From positions 124,001-188,000 of the forward strand of contig JAIXRN010000101.1 in assembly GCA_027485165.1 (NCBI GenBank): a stretch of 64,000 nucleotides of DNA. The letters are read 5' to 3'. The notes under the pieces were generated by a model that saw nothing but the letters and a program-made list of their open reading frames with translations, had not been told where the DNA came from and searched no databases. The position numbers and the translations under genes are program-made. This DNA is from Rubrivivax sp. (GTDB taxonomy: Bacteria; Pseudomonadota; Gammaproteobacteria; Burkholderiales; Burkholderiaceae_C). This document shows, one piece after another, positions 28,309 through 36,408 of the stretch. The first letter of the stretch is position 1; each line of letters begins with the position of its first letter.

Positions 28309-28965
28309 ATGCGCTTTCGCCCCACCATCGTCGTGCTTGCTGCCGGCCCCGGCCGCCGATTCGGCGGCGACAGCCACAAGCTGGTGCAGCGCTTCGGTGC
28401 GTCCACGGTGCTGGGCAGTACCCTGCGCAACGCGGTCGAAAGCCAGCTGCCGGTGGTGGTGGTGACGACCGCGGCGCTGGCGCCGCTGGCCGGGCGGCAG
28501 CTAGCCGGACGTGACGTGGTGGTGGTCACCGACGAACAGGCCGCGCGCGGCATCGGTCACAGCATTTCCTGCGGGGTGGGTGAACGCTCGGGGGCGCCGG
28601 GCTGGATCCTGCTGCCTGCTGACATGCCCCTGGTACGCCCTGGCACGCTGCTGGCGGTGGCGCGGGCGCTGGAACAGTCTCCGGTGGCCTATGCCCAGCA
28701 CCGCGGGCGGCGCGGGCAGCCTGTGGGCTTTTCGTCCGAGCTCTATTCAGAGCTGCTGATGCTGACGGGCGACGACGGTGCCCGCCGCGTGGCCTTGCGC
28801 TACCCGGCCCACGGCGCCGAAGTCGACGACCCGGGCGTGCTGCTGGACATCGACACCCCAGCCGACCTGGCGCGCCTGCGCGACCTGGTGAACCCCGACG
28901 CCCCGCTGCCGCCGGTGGTAGCGCAGGCCGGCCTGGCGCCTGGCGGGGTGACCATCAAGCCCTGA
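28309..28965 (+). CDS. MobA/MocA-like nucleotidyltransferase
   Basis: A 218-residue NTP-transferase resembling MocA/MobA, enzymes that attach CMP or GMP to molybdopterin. The nucleotide-binding loop reads 'VVLAAGPGRRFGG' and the metal-binding motif 'LLPADMPLVRPGTL'. 'GRRGQPVGFS' and 'LLDIDTPADLARL' are typical of the family. The Pro in the loop (AAGPGRR instead of AAGxSxRMG) is unusual. No molybdoenzyme or xdh gene is nearby, so the cofactor assignment stays open. The stop codon lies inside an octanucleotide repeat. Confidence 0.8.
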   Translation: MRFRPTIVVLAAGPGRRFGGDSHKLVQRFGASTVLGSTLRNAVESQLPVVVVTTAALAPLAGRQLAGRDVVVVTDEQAARGIGHSISCGVGERSGAPGWILLPADMPLVRPGTLLAVARALEQSPVAYAQHRGRRGQPVGFSSELYSELLMLTGDDGARRVALRYPAHGAEVDDPGVLLDIDTPADLARLRDLVNPDAPLPPVVAQAGLAPGGVTIKP

Positions 28966-29019
28966 AGCCCTGAAGCCCTGAAGCCCTGAAGCGCTGAGGC
29001 GCTGAGGCGCTGAGCCCTG
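28957..29019. repeat. Octanucleotide tandem repeat, AAGCCCTG x 8
   Basis: Four perfect AAGCCCTG units are followed by AAGCGCTG, two AGGCGCTG and a partial AGCCCTG. The first unit contains the TGA stop of the MocA-like gene; the array fills the gap to the convergent chaC gene. Confidence 0.95.
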
Positions 29020-29029
29020 CGCTTTCAGG

Positions 29030-29662
29030 CTAGCCCGCCAGCAGCCCGTGCGCCTGCGCCAGGCGCATCAGCCGTTCGATCTCGCGGTCGTGCAGGCCCT
29101 GGCCGCGCAGGGCTGCGGCCGTGCTGGCCAGGTAGTCCAGCGTGCTGCCATAACGGCCGCGGGCGTGGCGCAGGATGTGCAGCATCTGCTCGTCCGGCAG
29201 CCGGCCCAGGCAGCTTTCGCTGCGGCGGCTGAGCGTGAAGGCCAGCGCCGTCACCGGGCCCTGTGGCGTGCTGCAGGGCAGCAGGCGCGGGTCGTAGACA
29301 CCGGTGGGCATCTCGCGCGCCCACAGCTGCTCGATCTCGGATTCCGCCGTTTCCGCCCGCAGCCGGTAGACCACGCCGCGGCAGGCGCCGCCGGGCAGCA
29401 GTGCAAACACCAGCCCCGGCTGCTGCGGCGTGCCGCGGTGGATGCGCGAGCGCATGCGCAGCGCCCGGTGCCAGCCGCGCACCAGGGCAGGGCGGTGTTC
29501 GGCGGCGTCGAATTCCGGGCGCCAGATCAGGGACGCGTAGGCAAACACCCAGCGGTCGCGGCTGCTGGCCCACAGCGGGTGTTGGCGCAGTTGCTGCAAA
29601 GCCTGCTGCGGGCACTTCACAACCAGCTGCGGGTCGATGGCCGGGAAGCTGGCAGTCGTCAT
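29030..29662 (-). CDS. chaC: Gamma-glutamylcyclotransferase, ChaC type
   Basis: Acts on glutathione, releasing 5-oxoproline and Cys-Gly, so it controls glutathione turnover. The 210-residue form from the second ATG is used. It shows the ChaC substrate loop 'WVFAYASLIWRPEF' (the Y-G-S-L-like turn), 'RGVVYRL', and the catalytic Glu region 'LWAREMPTGVYDPRLLP'. The C-terminal 'GRYGSTLDYLASTAAAL' is also typical. A longer start at 29695 adds 11 residues and a Met-rich run without support. It is divergent from edd. Confidence 0.88.
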   Translation of the reverse strand: MTTASFPAIDPQLVVKCPQQALQQLRQHPLWASSRDRWVFAYASLIWRPEFDAAEHRPALVRGWHRALRMRSRIHRGTPQQPGLVFALLPGGACRGVVYRLRAETAESEIEQLWAREMPTGVYDPRLLPCSTPQGPVTALAFTLSRRSESCLGRLPDEQMLHILRHARGRYGSTLDYLASTAAALRGQGLHDREIERLMRLAQAHGLLAG

Positions 29663-29721
29663 CACAGGTCGCAACATGAGCATGCAGCATGCCATGGCCG
29701 CTGGAAGCGAAGTGCGCCAAA

Positions 29722-29750
29722 TTGACCATGTAACTGGGTTTCAAGATAAT
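29722..29750 (+). promoter_or_regulatory. Sigma-70 promoter of edd
   Basis: TTGACC (29722-29727) and GATAAT (29745-29750) lie 17 bases apart, each one mismatch from consensus. Transcription would start near 29757, about 50 bases before the edd ATG. TGTAAC (29729-29734) between the boxes and GTTACA (29761-29766) just past the start form a widely spaced inverted repeat that could bind a regulator. Confidence 0.75.
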
Positions 29751-29808
29751 CGGCATCCGGGTTACACACCGGGTCCGACCCACGAAACTCGCCTCACGAA
29801 GGGCCGCC

Positions 29809-31626
29809 ATGACACCCGTGCTCGCTGAAGTCACCGCCCGCATCCGCGAACGCAGCGCCCCCAGCCGCCAGGCCTACCTGGCGCGCGTGGCGCGGCTCGC
29901 ACAGCGCCCGCCGGGCAGCGACCGCATGGGCTGCGCCAACGTCGCCCATGCCTTTGCCGCGCTGCCGGGGCAGGACAAGTTTCGCGTGGTGGCCGAGAAG
30001 GCGCCGCACATCGGCATCGTCACGGCCTACAACGACATGCTGTCGGCCCACCAGCCCTACGAAAGCTACCCGGCGCTGATCCGCGACGAAGCGCGCCGCC
30101 TGGGCGCCACGGTGCAGGTGGCCGGCGGCGTGCCGGCGATGTGCGACGGCGTCACGCAAGGCCTGCCCGGCATGGAGCTGAGCCTCTTCAGCCGCGACAC
30201 CATCGCCATGGCCACGGCCATCGCGCTGACGCACGACGTGTTCGATGCCGCGCTGCTGCTGGGCGTGTGCGACAAGATCGTGCCCGGGCTGCTGATCGGC
30301 GCGCTGCACTTCGGCCATCTGCCCTGCGTGTTCGTGCCCGCCGGCCCCATGAGCAGCGGCCTGAGCAACAACGACAAGGCCAAGGTACGCGAACAGGCCG
30401 CCCAGGGCCTGGTGGGCCGCGACGAGCTGCTGCGCGCCGAAAGCGCGGCCTACCACGGCCCCGGCACCTGCACCTTCTACGGCACCGCCAACAGCAACCA
30501 GATGCTGCTGGAAGCCATGGGCCTGCACGTGCCCGGAACGGCCTTCGTGCACCCGCACGCCCAGCTGCGCGAGGCGCTGACGCGGCAATCGGTGGCCACG
30601 GTGCTGGGCATCACGCGGCACGGGCCACGCTTCACGCCCATCGGCGAATTGGTCGATGAACGCGTGATCGTCAACGCCATGGTGGCCCTGCTGGCCACCG
30701 GCGGCAGCACCAACCACCTGATCCACTGGGTGGCGGTGGCGCGGGCCGCTGGGATCTTGATTGACTGGACCGACTTCGCCGACCTGTCGGCCGGCGTGCC
30801 GCTGCTGGCCCGCGTCTACCCCAACGGCAGCGCCGACGTGAACCAGTTCCAGGCGGCCGGCGGCCCGGGCTTCGTGCTGCGCGAGCTGCTGGACAGCGGC
30901 TGCCTGCACGCCGACGTGGCCACTGTTGACGCAGCCGGGCTGCGTGCCTACACCCAGGTGCCCGCGCTGGAAGGCAGCGCCCTGCGCTGGCAGCCCGTGG
31001 CCGCCGAGCCGGGTGACAGCAGCATCGTGCGGCCGGCCAGCCAGCCCTTTTCAGCCACGGGCGGCCTGCGCCTGCTGCAAGGCAACCTGGGCCGCGCCGT
31101 CATCAAGACATCGGCCGTGCCCGAAGACCGTCACATCATCGAAGCGCCGGCCCGCGTGTTCGAAACCCAGGAAGCCCTGCAGCAGGCCTTCAAGGCCGGC
31201 GAACTGGAGCGCGACTTTGTGGCCGTGGTGCGCTTCCAGGGCCCGCACGCCAACGGCATGCCCGAACTGCACAAGCTGACGCCACCGCTGGCCGTGCTGC
31301 AAGGCAAGGGCTTTCGCGTGGCACTCGTGACCGACGGCCGCATGAGCGGCGCCAGCGGCAAGGTGCCCGCTGCCATCCACGCCAGCCCCGAGGCCCTGGC
31401 CGGCGGCCCGCTGGCGCGCGTGCGCGACGGTGACCTCATCCGGCTGGACGCCGTGGCCGGCACGCTGAACGCGCTGGTCGACCCGGCCGAATGGGCCGCC
31501 CGGCCCGTGGCGACGTTGGACTCGGCCCAGGCCGAAGTCAACGCCCACGACCTGGGGCGCGAACTCTTTGGCGGCATGCGCCGCAATGTGAAGAGTGCTG
31601 AGGAAGGCGCTGTCACCTGGCTGTAA
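29809..31626 (+). CDS. edd: 6-phosphogluconate dehydratase
   Basis: First committed enzyme of the Entner-Doudoroff pathway, converting 6-phosphogluconate to KDPG. The 605 residues match the family. Fe-S ligand and active-site motifs are visible: 'GGVPAMCDGVTQGLPGMELS', 'LLGVCDKIVPGLL', 'HGPGTCTFYGTANSNQMLLE' and 'ALVTDGRMSGASGKVPAAIH'. It is an IlvD/Edd dehydratase; the 605-residue length and the eda neighbour support Edd over dihydroxy-acid dehydratase. It is driven by the promoter at 29722-29750 and followed 103 bases later by eda. Confidence 0.95.
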   Translation: MTPVLAEVTARIRERSAPSRQAYLARVARLAQRPPGSDRMGCANVAHAFAALPGQDKFRVVAEKAPHIGIVTAYNDMLSAHQPYESYPALIRDEARRLGATVQVAGGVPAMCDGVTQGLPGMELSLFSRDTIAMATAIALTHDVFDAALLLGVCDKIVPGLLIGALHFGHLPCVFVPAGPMSSGLSNNDKAKVREQAAQGLVGRDELLRAESAAYHGPGTCTFYGTANSNQMLLEAMGLHVPGTAFVHPHAQLREALTRQSVATVLGITRHGPRFTPIGELVDERVIVNAMVALLATGGSTNHLIHWVAVARAAGILIDWTDFADLSAGVPLLARVYPNGSADVNQFQAAGGPGFVLRELLDSGCLHADVATVDAAGLRAYTQVPALEGSALRWQPVAAEPGDSSIVRPASQPFSATGGLRLLQGNLGRAVIKTSAVPEDRHIIEAPARVFETQEALQQAFKAGELERDFVAVVRFQGPHANGMPELHKLTPPLAVLQGKGFRVALVTDGRMSGASGKVPAAIHASPEALAGGPLARVRDGDLIRLDAVAGTLNALVDPAEWAARPVATLDSAQAEVNAHDLGRELFGGMRRNVKSAEEGAVTWL

Positions 31627-31729
31627 GCGGCTGGTCGTTGATCCGCCGCGCGTCTACTGCTGCACTTCCATCCTTGTTTCTGTTCTTGTCCTTGACCTGC
31701 CGCCGCCCGCCCCGCCAAGAAAGCCCACC

Positions 31730-32371
31730 ATGAGCCAACTGCCCCCGATGAACCCGCTGGAACTGGCCCGCCACGGCCCTGTCATTCCCGTCATCGTGCT
31801 GCAGCGCGTGGCCGACGCCGTGCCCCTGGCCCGCGCCCTGGTGGCTGGCGGTGTGCGCGTGCTGGAAGTGACGCTGCGCACACCAGTGGCGCTGGACTGC
31901 ATGGCCGCCATCGCACGTGAAGTGCCAGAGGCCATCGTGGGTGCCGGCACCCTGCGTTCGGTGGCCGACGTCGAGGCCGCGAAAGACGCCGGCTGCCGCT
32001 TCGGTGTCAGCCCGGGCTGGGTGGCCGACATCGGCCATGCCTGCCGCAACATCGGTCTGCCCCTGCTGCCCGGCGTGGCCACGGCCAGCGAAGTGATGGC
32101 GGCCAATGCGGCAGGCTATGACTTCCTGAAGTTCTTTCCGGCCACGGCTGCCGGCGGCATCCCGATGCTCAAGGCTCTGGCCGGGCCCTTCCCCGACGTG
32201 GTGTTCTGCCCCACGGGCGGCATCAGCGTGGACACCGCGCCGCAGTTCCTGGCCCTGCCCAACGTGAAGGTGTGCGGCGGTTCCTGGCTGACACCGCAGG
32301 ACGCGGTGGACGCCGGCGACTGGGGGCGCATCACGGCCTTGGCCCGCGCCGCCAGCGCCTTGCGCGCCTGA
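31730..32371 (+). CDS. eda: KDPG aldolase (2-keto-3-deoxy-6-phosphogluconate aldolase)
   Basis: Splits KDPG into pyruvate and glyceraldehyde 3-phosphate. The 213 residues fold as a TIM barrel. The Schiff-base Lys134 is in 'YDFLKFFPA' and the catalytic Glu46 in 'LEVTLRT'. 'GAGTL' and 'FCPTGGIS' form the phosphate site. A polypyrimidine-rich spacer of 103 bases separates it from edd without a terminator, so co-transcription is likely. It converges on paiB. The ATG at 31730 has AAGAAAG upstream. Confidence 0.95.
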   Translation: MSQLPPMNPLELARHGPVIPVIVLQRVADAVPLARALVAGGVRVLEVTLRTPVALDCMAAIAREVPEAIVGAGTLRSVADVEAAKDAGCRFGVSPGWVADIGHACRNIGLPLLPGVATASEVMAANAAGYDFLKFFPATAAGGIPMLKALAGPFPDVVFCPTGGISVDTAPQFLALPNVKVCGGSWLTPQDAVDAGDWGRITALARAASALRA

Positions 32372-32392
32372 ACCCAGCGCCCGCGCGGCGCT

Positions 32393-33028
32393 TCAGCCCT
32401 TGGCCGCGCTGTCCTGCATGCGCTGCGCCGTGGCCTGCGCTGCAGCGTCGCCCTGGCTCAGCCCGTCCAGCACGCCTTGCCGGTCGGCAGCGGACCGGTT
32501 CTGGCTGAGCTTCCATTTGCCCACCAGCCGTTCGACCGGAATTTCGATGCCCACGATGGCCCGCAGCATGGCCTGCACATAAGCGGGCGGCGCATCGGCC
32601 ACCGCCCAGGGCGCAGGGCGCGGGGCTTCGAAGTGGTCGGTCAGCCGTGCGACCAGGGCATGCAGCCAGGGTGCTTGCTCCACCACGCGCAGCGGGCCGT
32701 GGGCATGCACGACGGCGTAATTCCAGGTCGGCACCACCTGGTGCGTGGTGGTCTTGCTGGGGTACCAGCTGGGGCTGATGTAGGCGGTTTCGCCGCGGAA
32801 CACGGCCAGTACGGGCTGGCCGGCGCAACGTTGCCACAGCGGGTTGGCGCGCGCGACGTGGCCGCGCAGGGTGCCATGGGGCCCTGCCGTGGCGTCGTAT
32901 TCCAGCGGCAGGTGGTCGGCCGTCGGACCGTCGGTACTGACGCTGACCAGGGCCGCCAGCGGGTGTGCGCGCATCAGCGCGGCCAGGGCAGCCGGGTCAC
33001 GTTGTTCGAAATGGGCGGGCAGGTACAT
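32393..33028 (-). CDS. PaiB-like FMN-binding protein
   Basis: A 211-residue protein of the PaiB/FMN-binding family ('MYLPAHFEQRDPAALAALM', 'HLPLEYD', 'YISPSWYPSKTTTHQVVPTW'). B. subtilis PaiB was described as a repressor of sporulation and protease genes; in proteobacteria the role is not settled and the fold suggests a flavin or heme-binding split barrel. Length and all signature blocks are conserved. It follows the thioesterase gene on the same strand with an 18-base gap. Confidence 0.88.
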   Translation of the reverse strand: MYLPAHFEQRDPAALAALMRAHPLAALVSVSTDGPTADHLPLEYDATAGPHGTLRGHVARANPLWQRCAGQPVLAVFRGETAYISPSWYPSKTTTHQVVPTWNYAVVHAHGPLRVVEQAPWLHALVARLTDHFEAPRPAPWAVADAPPAYVQAMLRAIVGIEIPVERLVGKWKLSQNRSAADRQGVLDGLSQGDAAAQATAQRMQDSAAKG

Positions 33029-33046
33029 CGGGCCAGCATAAGGGCA

Positions 33047-33604
33047 TCAGCCCGGCTGGCGGGGGCGCGGTTCGAACACCAGGCAGGTGGTCGAGCCGTG
33101 GGCGTAGAGCCGGCCGTCAGGCCCCAGCAGGCGCGCGTCGGCAGTGGCGGTCTGCCCACCGACATGGATGACACGGCCTTCGGCGCGCACGCGCTGCACC
33201 TGCGGCGTCAGGGCGCGCACGATGTTCAGCTTCAGTTCCAGGGTGGTGTAGGCCTTGCCGGCCGGCAGGGCGGTCTGCACGGCGCAGCCCAGCGCGGAAT
33301 CGAGTAGGGTGGCGTACCAGCCGCCGTGCACGCCGCCCATCGGGTTCAGATGCCCGGGCCCGGGCGTACCCTGGAAAACGGCACGGCCGTGTTCCACCTC
33401 GATGACCAGGAAGTCCAGCGTGCGCGCCATGCTGGGCGCACCCAGACGGCCTTCGATCAGTGCCTGCATGACTTCCAGGCCCGACAGGCCCGTGACGTCC
33501 ACCCGCCCTGCAGGGTTCTGGGCTGTGTTGTGCTGGCGCTGGCGTACAGCAGCTTCGTCGGCCAGCCACTGTGCCAACACCGTGTCGGTACCGGATGCGC
33601 TCAT
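33047..33604 (-). CDS. PaaI-family (hot-dog) thioesterase
   Basis: A 185-residue acyl-CoA thioesterase of the hot-dog superfamily. The signature 'HLNPMGGVHGGWYATLLDSA' carries the HNP-like motif and the catalytic Asp of PaaI proteins. The ATG at 33602-33604 is chosen because the longer frame would run over the divergent marR start. It is divergent from a MarR-type regulator across 62 bases that hold a perfect palindrome. It probably forms an operon with the PaiB-like gene, controlled by that regulator. Natural acyl group unknown. Confidence 0.87.
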   Translation of the reverse strand: MSASGTDTVLAQWLADEAAVRQRQHNTAQNPAGRVDVTGLSGLEVMQALIEGRLGAPSMARTLDFLVIEVEHGRAVFQGTPGPGHLNPMGGVHGGWYATLLDSALGCAVQTALPAGKAYTTLELKLNIVRALTPQVQRVRAEGRVIHVGGQTATADARLLGPDGRLYAHGSTTCLVFEPRPRQPG

Positions 33605-33630
33605 CTCAAAGCCGCGCAGCGGCGGTTTAG

Positions 33631-33642
33631 TTGCATATGCAA
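33631..33642. promoter_or_regulatory. Palindromic MarR-type operator
   Basis: TTGCATATGCAA is a perfect 12-bp palindrome midway between the divergent thioesterase and marR genes (start codons at 33604 and 33667). MarR-family dimers bind palindromes of this size and commonly repress both flanking genes. It is the only such AT-containing palindrome in this GC-rich gap. Confidence 0.65.
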
Positions 33643-33666
33643 GCATCCTAGGCCACACTGCTGGCC

Positions 33667-34134
33667 ATGGCAAGCCATGCATCGGCGTTGGTTCCCCAGG
33701 GTTGCACAAACCTGAAGCTGCGCCAGGCCAGCCGCCTGGTAACGCGCCATTACGAAAGCTTTGTCGCCTCCAGCGGGCTGAAGGTCACGCAGTACTCGCT
33801 GCTGTCGCACGTGGTGAAGCTGGGGCCGCTGGGCGCGGGCGAACTGGCGGCGGCGATGCGGCTTTCAGCCAGCACGCTGTCGCGCAACCTGCAGCCGCTG
33901 CTGGCCCAGGGCTGGGTGGAACTGCAGCCGGGGGCGGATGGGCGCAGCCGCATCGTGCACGCCACGCCAGCAGGCCAGGCGCTGCGCACCGAAGCGCAGC
34001 GCGCCTGGAAGCGCGCCCAGCTGGCGCTGAATGTGCGGCTGGGCACCGAGCGCGTGCTGGCCCTGCACACGCTGCTGGATGAGTGCCTGGCCTTGCTGGG
34101 GCCCGACAACGACCCCGAAGCGCCGCCAGGCTGA
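33667..34134 (+). CDS. MarR-family transcriptional regulator
   Basis: A 155-residue winged-helix regulator. The DNA-binding core is 'VTQYSLLSHVVKLGPLGAGE' followed by 'AAAMRLSASTLSRNLQPLLAQGWVEL' (recognition helix) and a wing 'GADGRSRIVHATPAG'. The C-terminal helix forms the dimer interface. Its position opposite the thioesterase/paiB genes, with a shared palindrome, suggests local autorepression released by an aromatic or acyl ligand. The ligand is unknown. Confidence 0.9.
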   Translation: MASHASALVPQGCTNLKLRQASRLVTRHYESFVASSGLKVTQYSLLSHVVKLGPLGAGELAAAMRLSASTLSRNLQPLLAQGWVELQPGADGRSRIVHATPAGQALRTEAQRAWKRAQLALNVRLGTERVLALHTLLDECLALLGPDNDPEAPPG

Positions 34135-34164
34135 AGCTACGGGCGCGCGCGGCGCCCCAGCGCT

Positions 34165-34971
34165 TCAAGGGCTGACGGTGTAGTTCAAGGCCATGCGCCC
34201 GCCGTCGGCCACCAGGATTTCACCTGTCACGTAGCTGGCCGCGTTGCTCAGCAGATAGGCCGTGGCGTCGGCGATCTCGGCTGGTTCGCCCAGGCGCTTC
34301 AGTGGGGTGCGGCTCAGGATGCGGGCGCGGGCTTCGTCGCTCGTCAGCACCGCCTGGCGCGCCAGTTCGGTGGCGATGGTGCCTGGGGCTACGGCGTTCA
34401 CGCGGATGCCGTGGTCGGCCAGGGCCAGCGCCATCACGCGGGTGAGCTGGTCGATGCCGCCCTTGCTGGCGTTGTAGCTGGCGATGCTGGGGATGGCCAG
34501 CCGCCCGTTCACCGAGCTCATGTTGACGATGCTGCCGCGGCCGCGGCCGGGTTCGTCGGCATTGGCCAGCATCGCCCGCGCCACCGCCTGGCCGACCAGG
34601 AAGCTGCCCTTCAGGTTCACGGCGATGACGGCGTCCCAGTCAGCTTCGGTGATGTCCAGGAAGTCGGCTGCCTTGAAGATGCCTGCGTTGTTCACCAGCC
34701 CGTCGACATGGCCGAACGTGCCCAGCGTGGCCGCCAGCGCGGCGCCCACGTCCGCCTGGCTGGCGACGTTGCAGCGTTGATAGCCCACGCGGCCGCCTGC
34801 GGCCTGCAGTTCACCCGCCAGGGCCTGGCCAGCGGCGTCGGCCAGGTCCCAGACCGCCACGGCAGCGCCGTCCTGAACCAGGCGCCGCACACAGGCTTCG
34901 CCAATGCCCTGGGCGCCGCCCGTCACCACCACCACCCGGCCTTGCAGGCCGAAGTTCACCGTTTGCTGCAT
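34165..34971 (-). CDS. Short-chain dehydrogenase/reductase (FabG-like)
   Basis: A 268-residue classical SDR oxidoreductase. NAD(P)-binding glycine motif 'VTGGAQGIGEA', 'NNAG' stabilising motif, catalytic Ser in 'IVNMSSVNG' and Tyr-Lys in 'SYNASKGG' are all intact. 'Asp' in 'AVWDLAD' at the end of strand two favours NAD(H) over NADP(H). The ATG at 34971 is preferred because AGGATGG lies just upstream; an ATG at 34992 is also in frame. It follows the metallo-hydrolase gene by 43 bases on the same strand. Substrate not assignable. Confidence 0.9.
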   Translation of the reverse strand: MQQTVNFGLQGRVVVVTGGAQGIGEACVRRLVQDGAAVAVWDLADAAGQALAGELQAAGGRVGYQRCNVASQADVGAALAATLGTFGHVDGLVNNAGIFKAADFLDITEADWDAVIAVNLKGSFLVGQAVARAMLANADEPGRGRGSIVNMSSVNGRLAIPSIASYNASKGGIDQLTRVMALALADHGIRVNAVAPGTIATELARQAVLTSDEARARILSRTPLKRLGEPAEIADATAYLLSNAASYVTGEILVADGGRMALNYTVSP

Positions 34972-35014
34972 GTATCCATCCTGATGTTCCATGACCAGGC
35001 CTGCCGGCCCGTGT

Positions 35015-35977
35015 TCAGCCGCGCGCCGGGCGGTCCAGCCAGACGCCCATGCCCTGGGCGTTGAGTTCGACGTCCAGTGCCAGCAGGGCGTCCGTCTGCT
35101 CTGGCGGCAGGGTGCAGCCATGGGCTTGCAGGCTGCGGCGATGGATGTCCAGCAGGCCCCGCTTCAGCTGTTCATGGCGCTGGTCGGCGCCGCGCAAGGC
35201 TTCACCCAGGGCCACCATCTGCGCCAGCTGTTCGCGGAACTGCGCCTCCAGGCGCTGCAGGCCCTGCACGCGCCCGTAGTGCGTCAGGTACATGCACTGT
35301 GGCTTGGCCGCCATCAGGCGGTCCAGGGTGGCGGCCAGGGCGGCGGGTTCGAATTGCACGGGCGTGCAGCTGGGCATCACCCAGGCGCCCTGCGGGCTGT
35401 CGAATTCGCGGTAGCTCAGGCCGAAGGTGTCCCCGGTGAACCAGCCGCGGGTGCGCTCGTCCCAGATGCAGTGGTGGTGGCGAGCGTGGCCGGGGCTGTC
35501 GATCAGGCGCAGCGGCCGGCCGCCCAGTGTCACCGTCATCTCGTCAAAGCTCTCGATCAGCCGGTCGGCCGCCACCGGGACGATGCGGCCGTAGGACGCC
35601 AGCATTTCGGCTTCGCCGTAGACCGCCGTGGCGCCAGCCCACAGCGCGCTGGGGTCAGCCATGTGCCGGGCACCCCGCGGGTGCACCAGCACGCGGGCCG
35701 CTGGCAGGTGCTGCATCAGCCCGCCCACGCCGCCTGCGTGGTCCAGGTGTACATGCGTGGGGATGACCCAGTCCACGGCCTCGGGCGCCAGCCCCAGCGC
35801 CTGCAGCGCCGCCAGATGGCGCGGCACGGCGAAGTCGGTGCCGGTGTCGATAAAGGCTGCCCGGCCTTCGTGCACCACCAGGTACGCGGCGTCGAAATGG
35901 TCGCGATGAAAACCGGTGTCGATGGCGTAGACGCCGTCGCCCAGAGCGTGCAGGAAGGGGGGATGGGGGTTCGTCAT
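35015..35977 (-). CDS. Metallo-beta-lactamase-fold hydrolase
   Basis: A 320-residue MBL-fold protein. Metal ligands are in 'PTHVHLDHAGG', 'DSPGHARHHHC' and 'FTGDTFG', followed by 'YLTHYGRVQG'. These indicate a glyoxalase II/lactonase-like dinuclear site. There is no signal peptide. The start ATG is used because upstream codons are Pro/Gly/Arg-rich and not conserved-looking. It lies divergent from the puc operon across 265 bases and upstream of the SDR gene on its own strand. No link to photosynthesis is evident beyond proximity. Confidence 0.88.
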   Translation of the reverse strand: MTNPHPPFLHALGDGVYAIDTGFHRDHFDAAYLVVHEGRAAFIDTGTDFAVPRHLAALQALGLAPEAVDWVIPTHVHLDHAGGVGGLMQHLPAARVLVHPRGARHMADPSALWAGATAVYGEAEMLASYGRIVPVAADRLIESFDEMTVTLGGRPLRLIDSPGHARHHHCIWDERTRGWFTGDTFGLSYREFDSPQGAWVMPSCTPVQFEPAALAATLDRLMAAKPQCMYLTHYGRVQGLQRLEAQFREQLAQMVALGEALRGADQRHEQLKRGLLDIHRRSLQAHGCTLPPEQTDALLALDVELNAQGMGVWLDRPARG

Positions 35978-36143
35978 GGCGTCATTCTGGCCGGACGGGG
36001 GCGGCAGTTGAACCGCCCGTTTGCCGCCAGGCGGCCGTTTGCCGGCGGGCAAGCCGGCGCTGGGTACATCGCCGGACGAGCGGTCTTGCACGGGCTTGGC
36101 GCGCAAAACCGGAGTCGTTTCCTAGACACATCGTCATTCCCAC

Positions 36144-36171
36144 TTGACATTTGTGGGTGTAAGGCAAAAAT
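36144..36171 (+). promoter_or_regulatory. Putative puc operon promoter
   Basis: A perfect -35 box TTGACA (36144-36149) is followed after 16 bases by AAAAAT (36166-36171), a modest -10. The -10 region lies inside the TGT-N12-ACA site, so a bound PpsR-type factor would directly contact the polymerase site. Start near 36178 would give a leader of about 65 bases. Confidence 0.6.
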
Positions 36172-36175
36172 GACA
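36158..36175. promoter_or_regulatory. PpsR/CrtJ binding site, TGT-N12-ACA
   Basis: TGT (36158-36160) and ACA (36173-36175) are separated by exactly 12 bases, the consensus operator of the photosynthesis regulator PpsR/CrtJ. It is 68 bases upstream of pucB. Only one exact copy is found; these regulators often bind pairs of sites. In Rubrivivax, PpsR is reported to have positive as well as negative effects, so the direction of control here is open. Confidence 0.75.
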
Positions 36176-36242
36176 CTTGCCAATTGTTGTACCCGCGTGT
36201 GGGATCCGCACGAGAACAGGAAGACCACCAAGGAGTTCTTCT

Positions 36243-36395
36243 ATGTCTGACCCGAACAAGGTCTGGCCCACCGGTTTGACCGAGGCCGAATCCGAAGAAG
36301 TGCACCGCAACATCATCCAGGGGACGCAAATCTTCGGGATGATCGCGGCGCTGGCGCATTTGCTGGCGTACATCTATTCCCCCTGGTTGAAGTAA
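36243..36395 (+). CDS. pucB: Light-harvesting 2 beta polypeptide
   Basis: A 50-residue peripheral antenna polypeptide that binds bacteriochlorophyll a and carotenoid in the intracytoplasmic membrane. The cytoplasmic N-terminus has 'GLTEAESEEVHRNIIQGTQI' (its His is near the B800 site). The single helix carries the B850 ligand His in 'MIAALAHLLAYIYSPW', and the chain ends 'SPWLK' as usual for beta subunits. A strong ribosome site AGGAG (36231-36235) lies seven bases upstream. It is followed 13 bases later by pucA. Confidence 0.97.
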   Translation: MSDPNKVWPTGLTEAESEEVHRNIIQGTQIFGMIAALAHLLAYIYSPWLK

Positions 36396-36408
36396 GCGGG
36401 AGACCACC

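Noticed and set aside
28957..29019. Possible CRISPR or attachment-site array
   Set aside because: Units are only 8 bp, contiguous and without spacers, so it is a simple tandem repeat.
29722..29766. HexR operator at edd
   Set aside because: The expected compact TGTARTNNNATTACA-type palindrome is absent; the half-sites are 26 bases apart.
36160..36242. Second PpsR site near pucB
   Set aside because: All other TGT triplets in the region were checked and none has ACA at the 12-base spacing.
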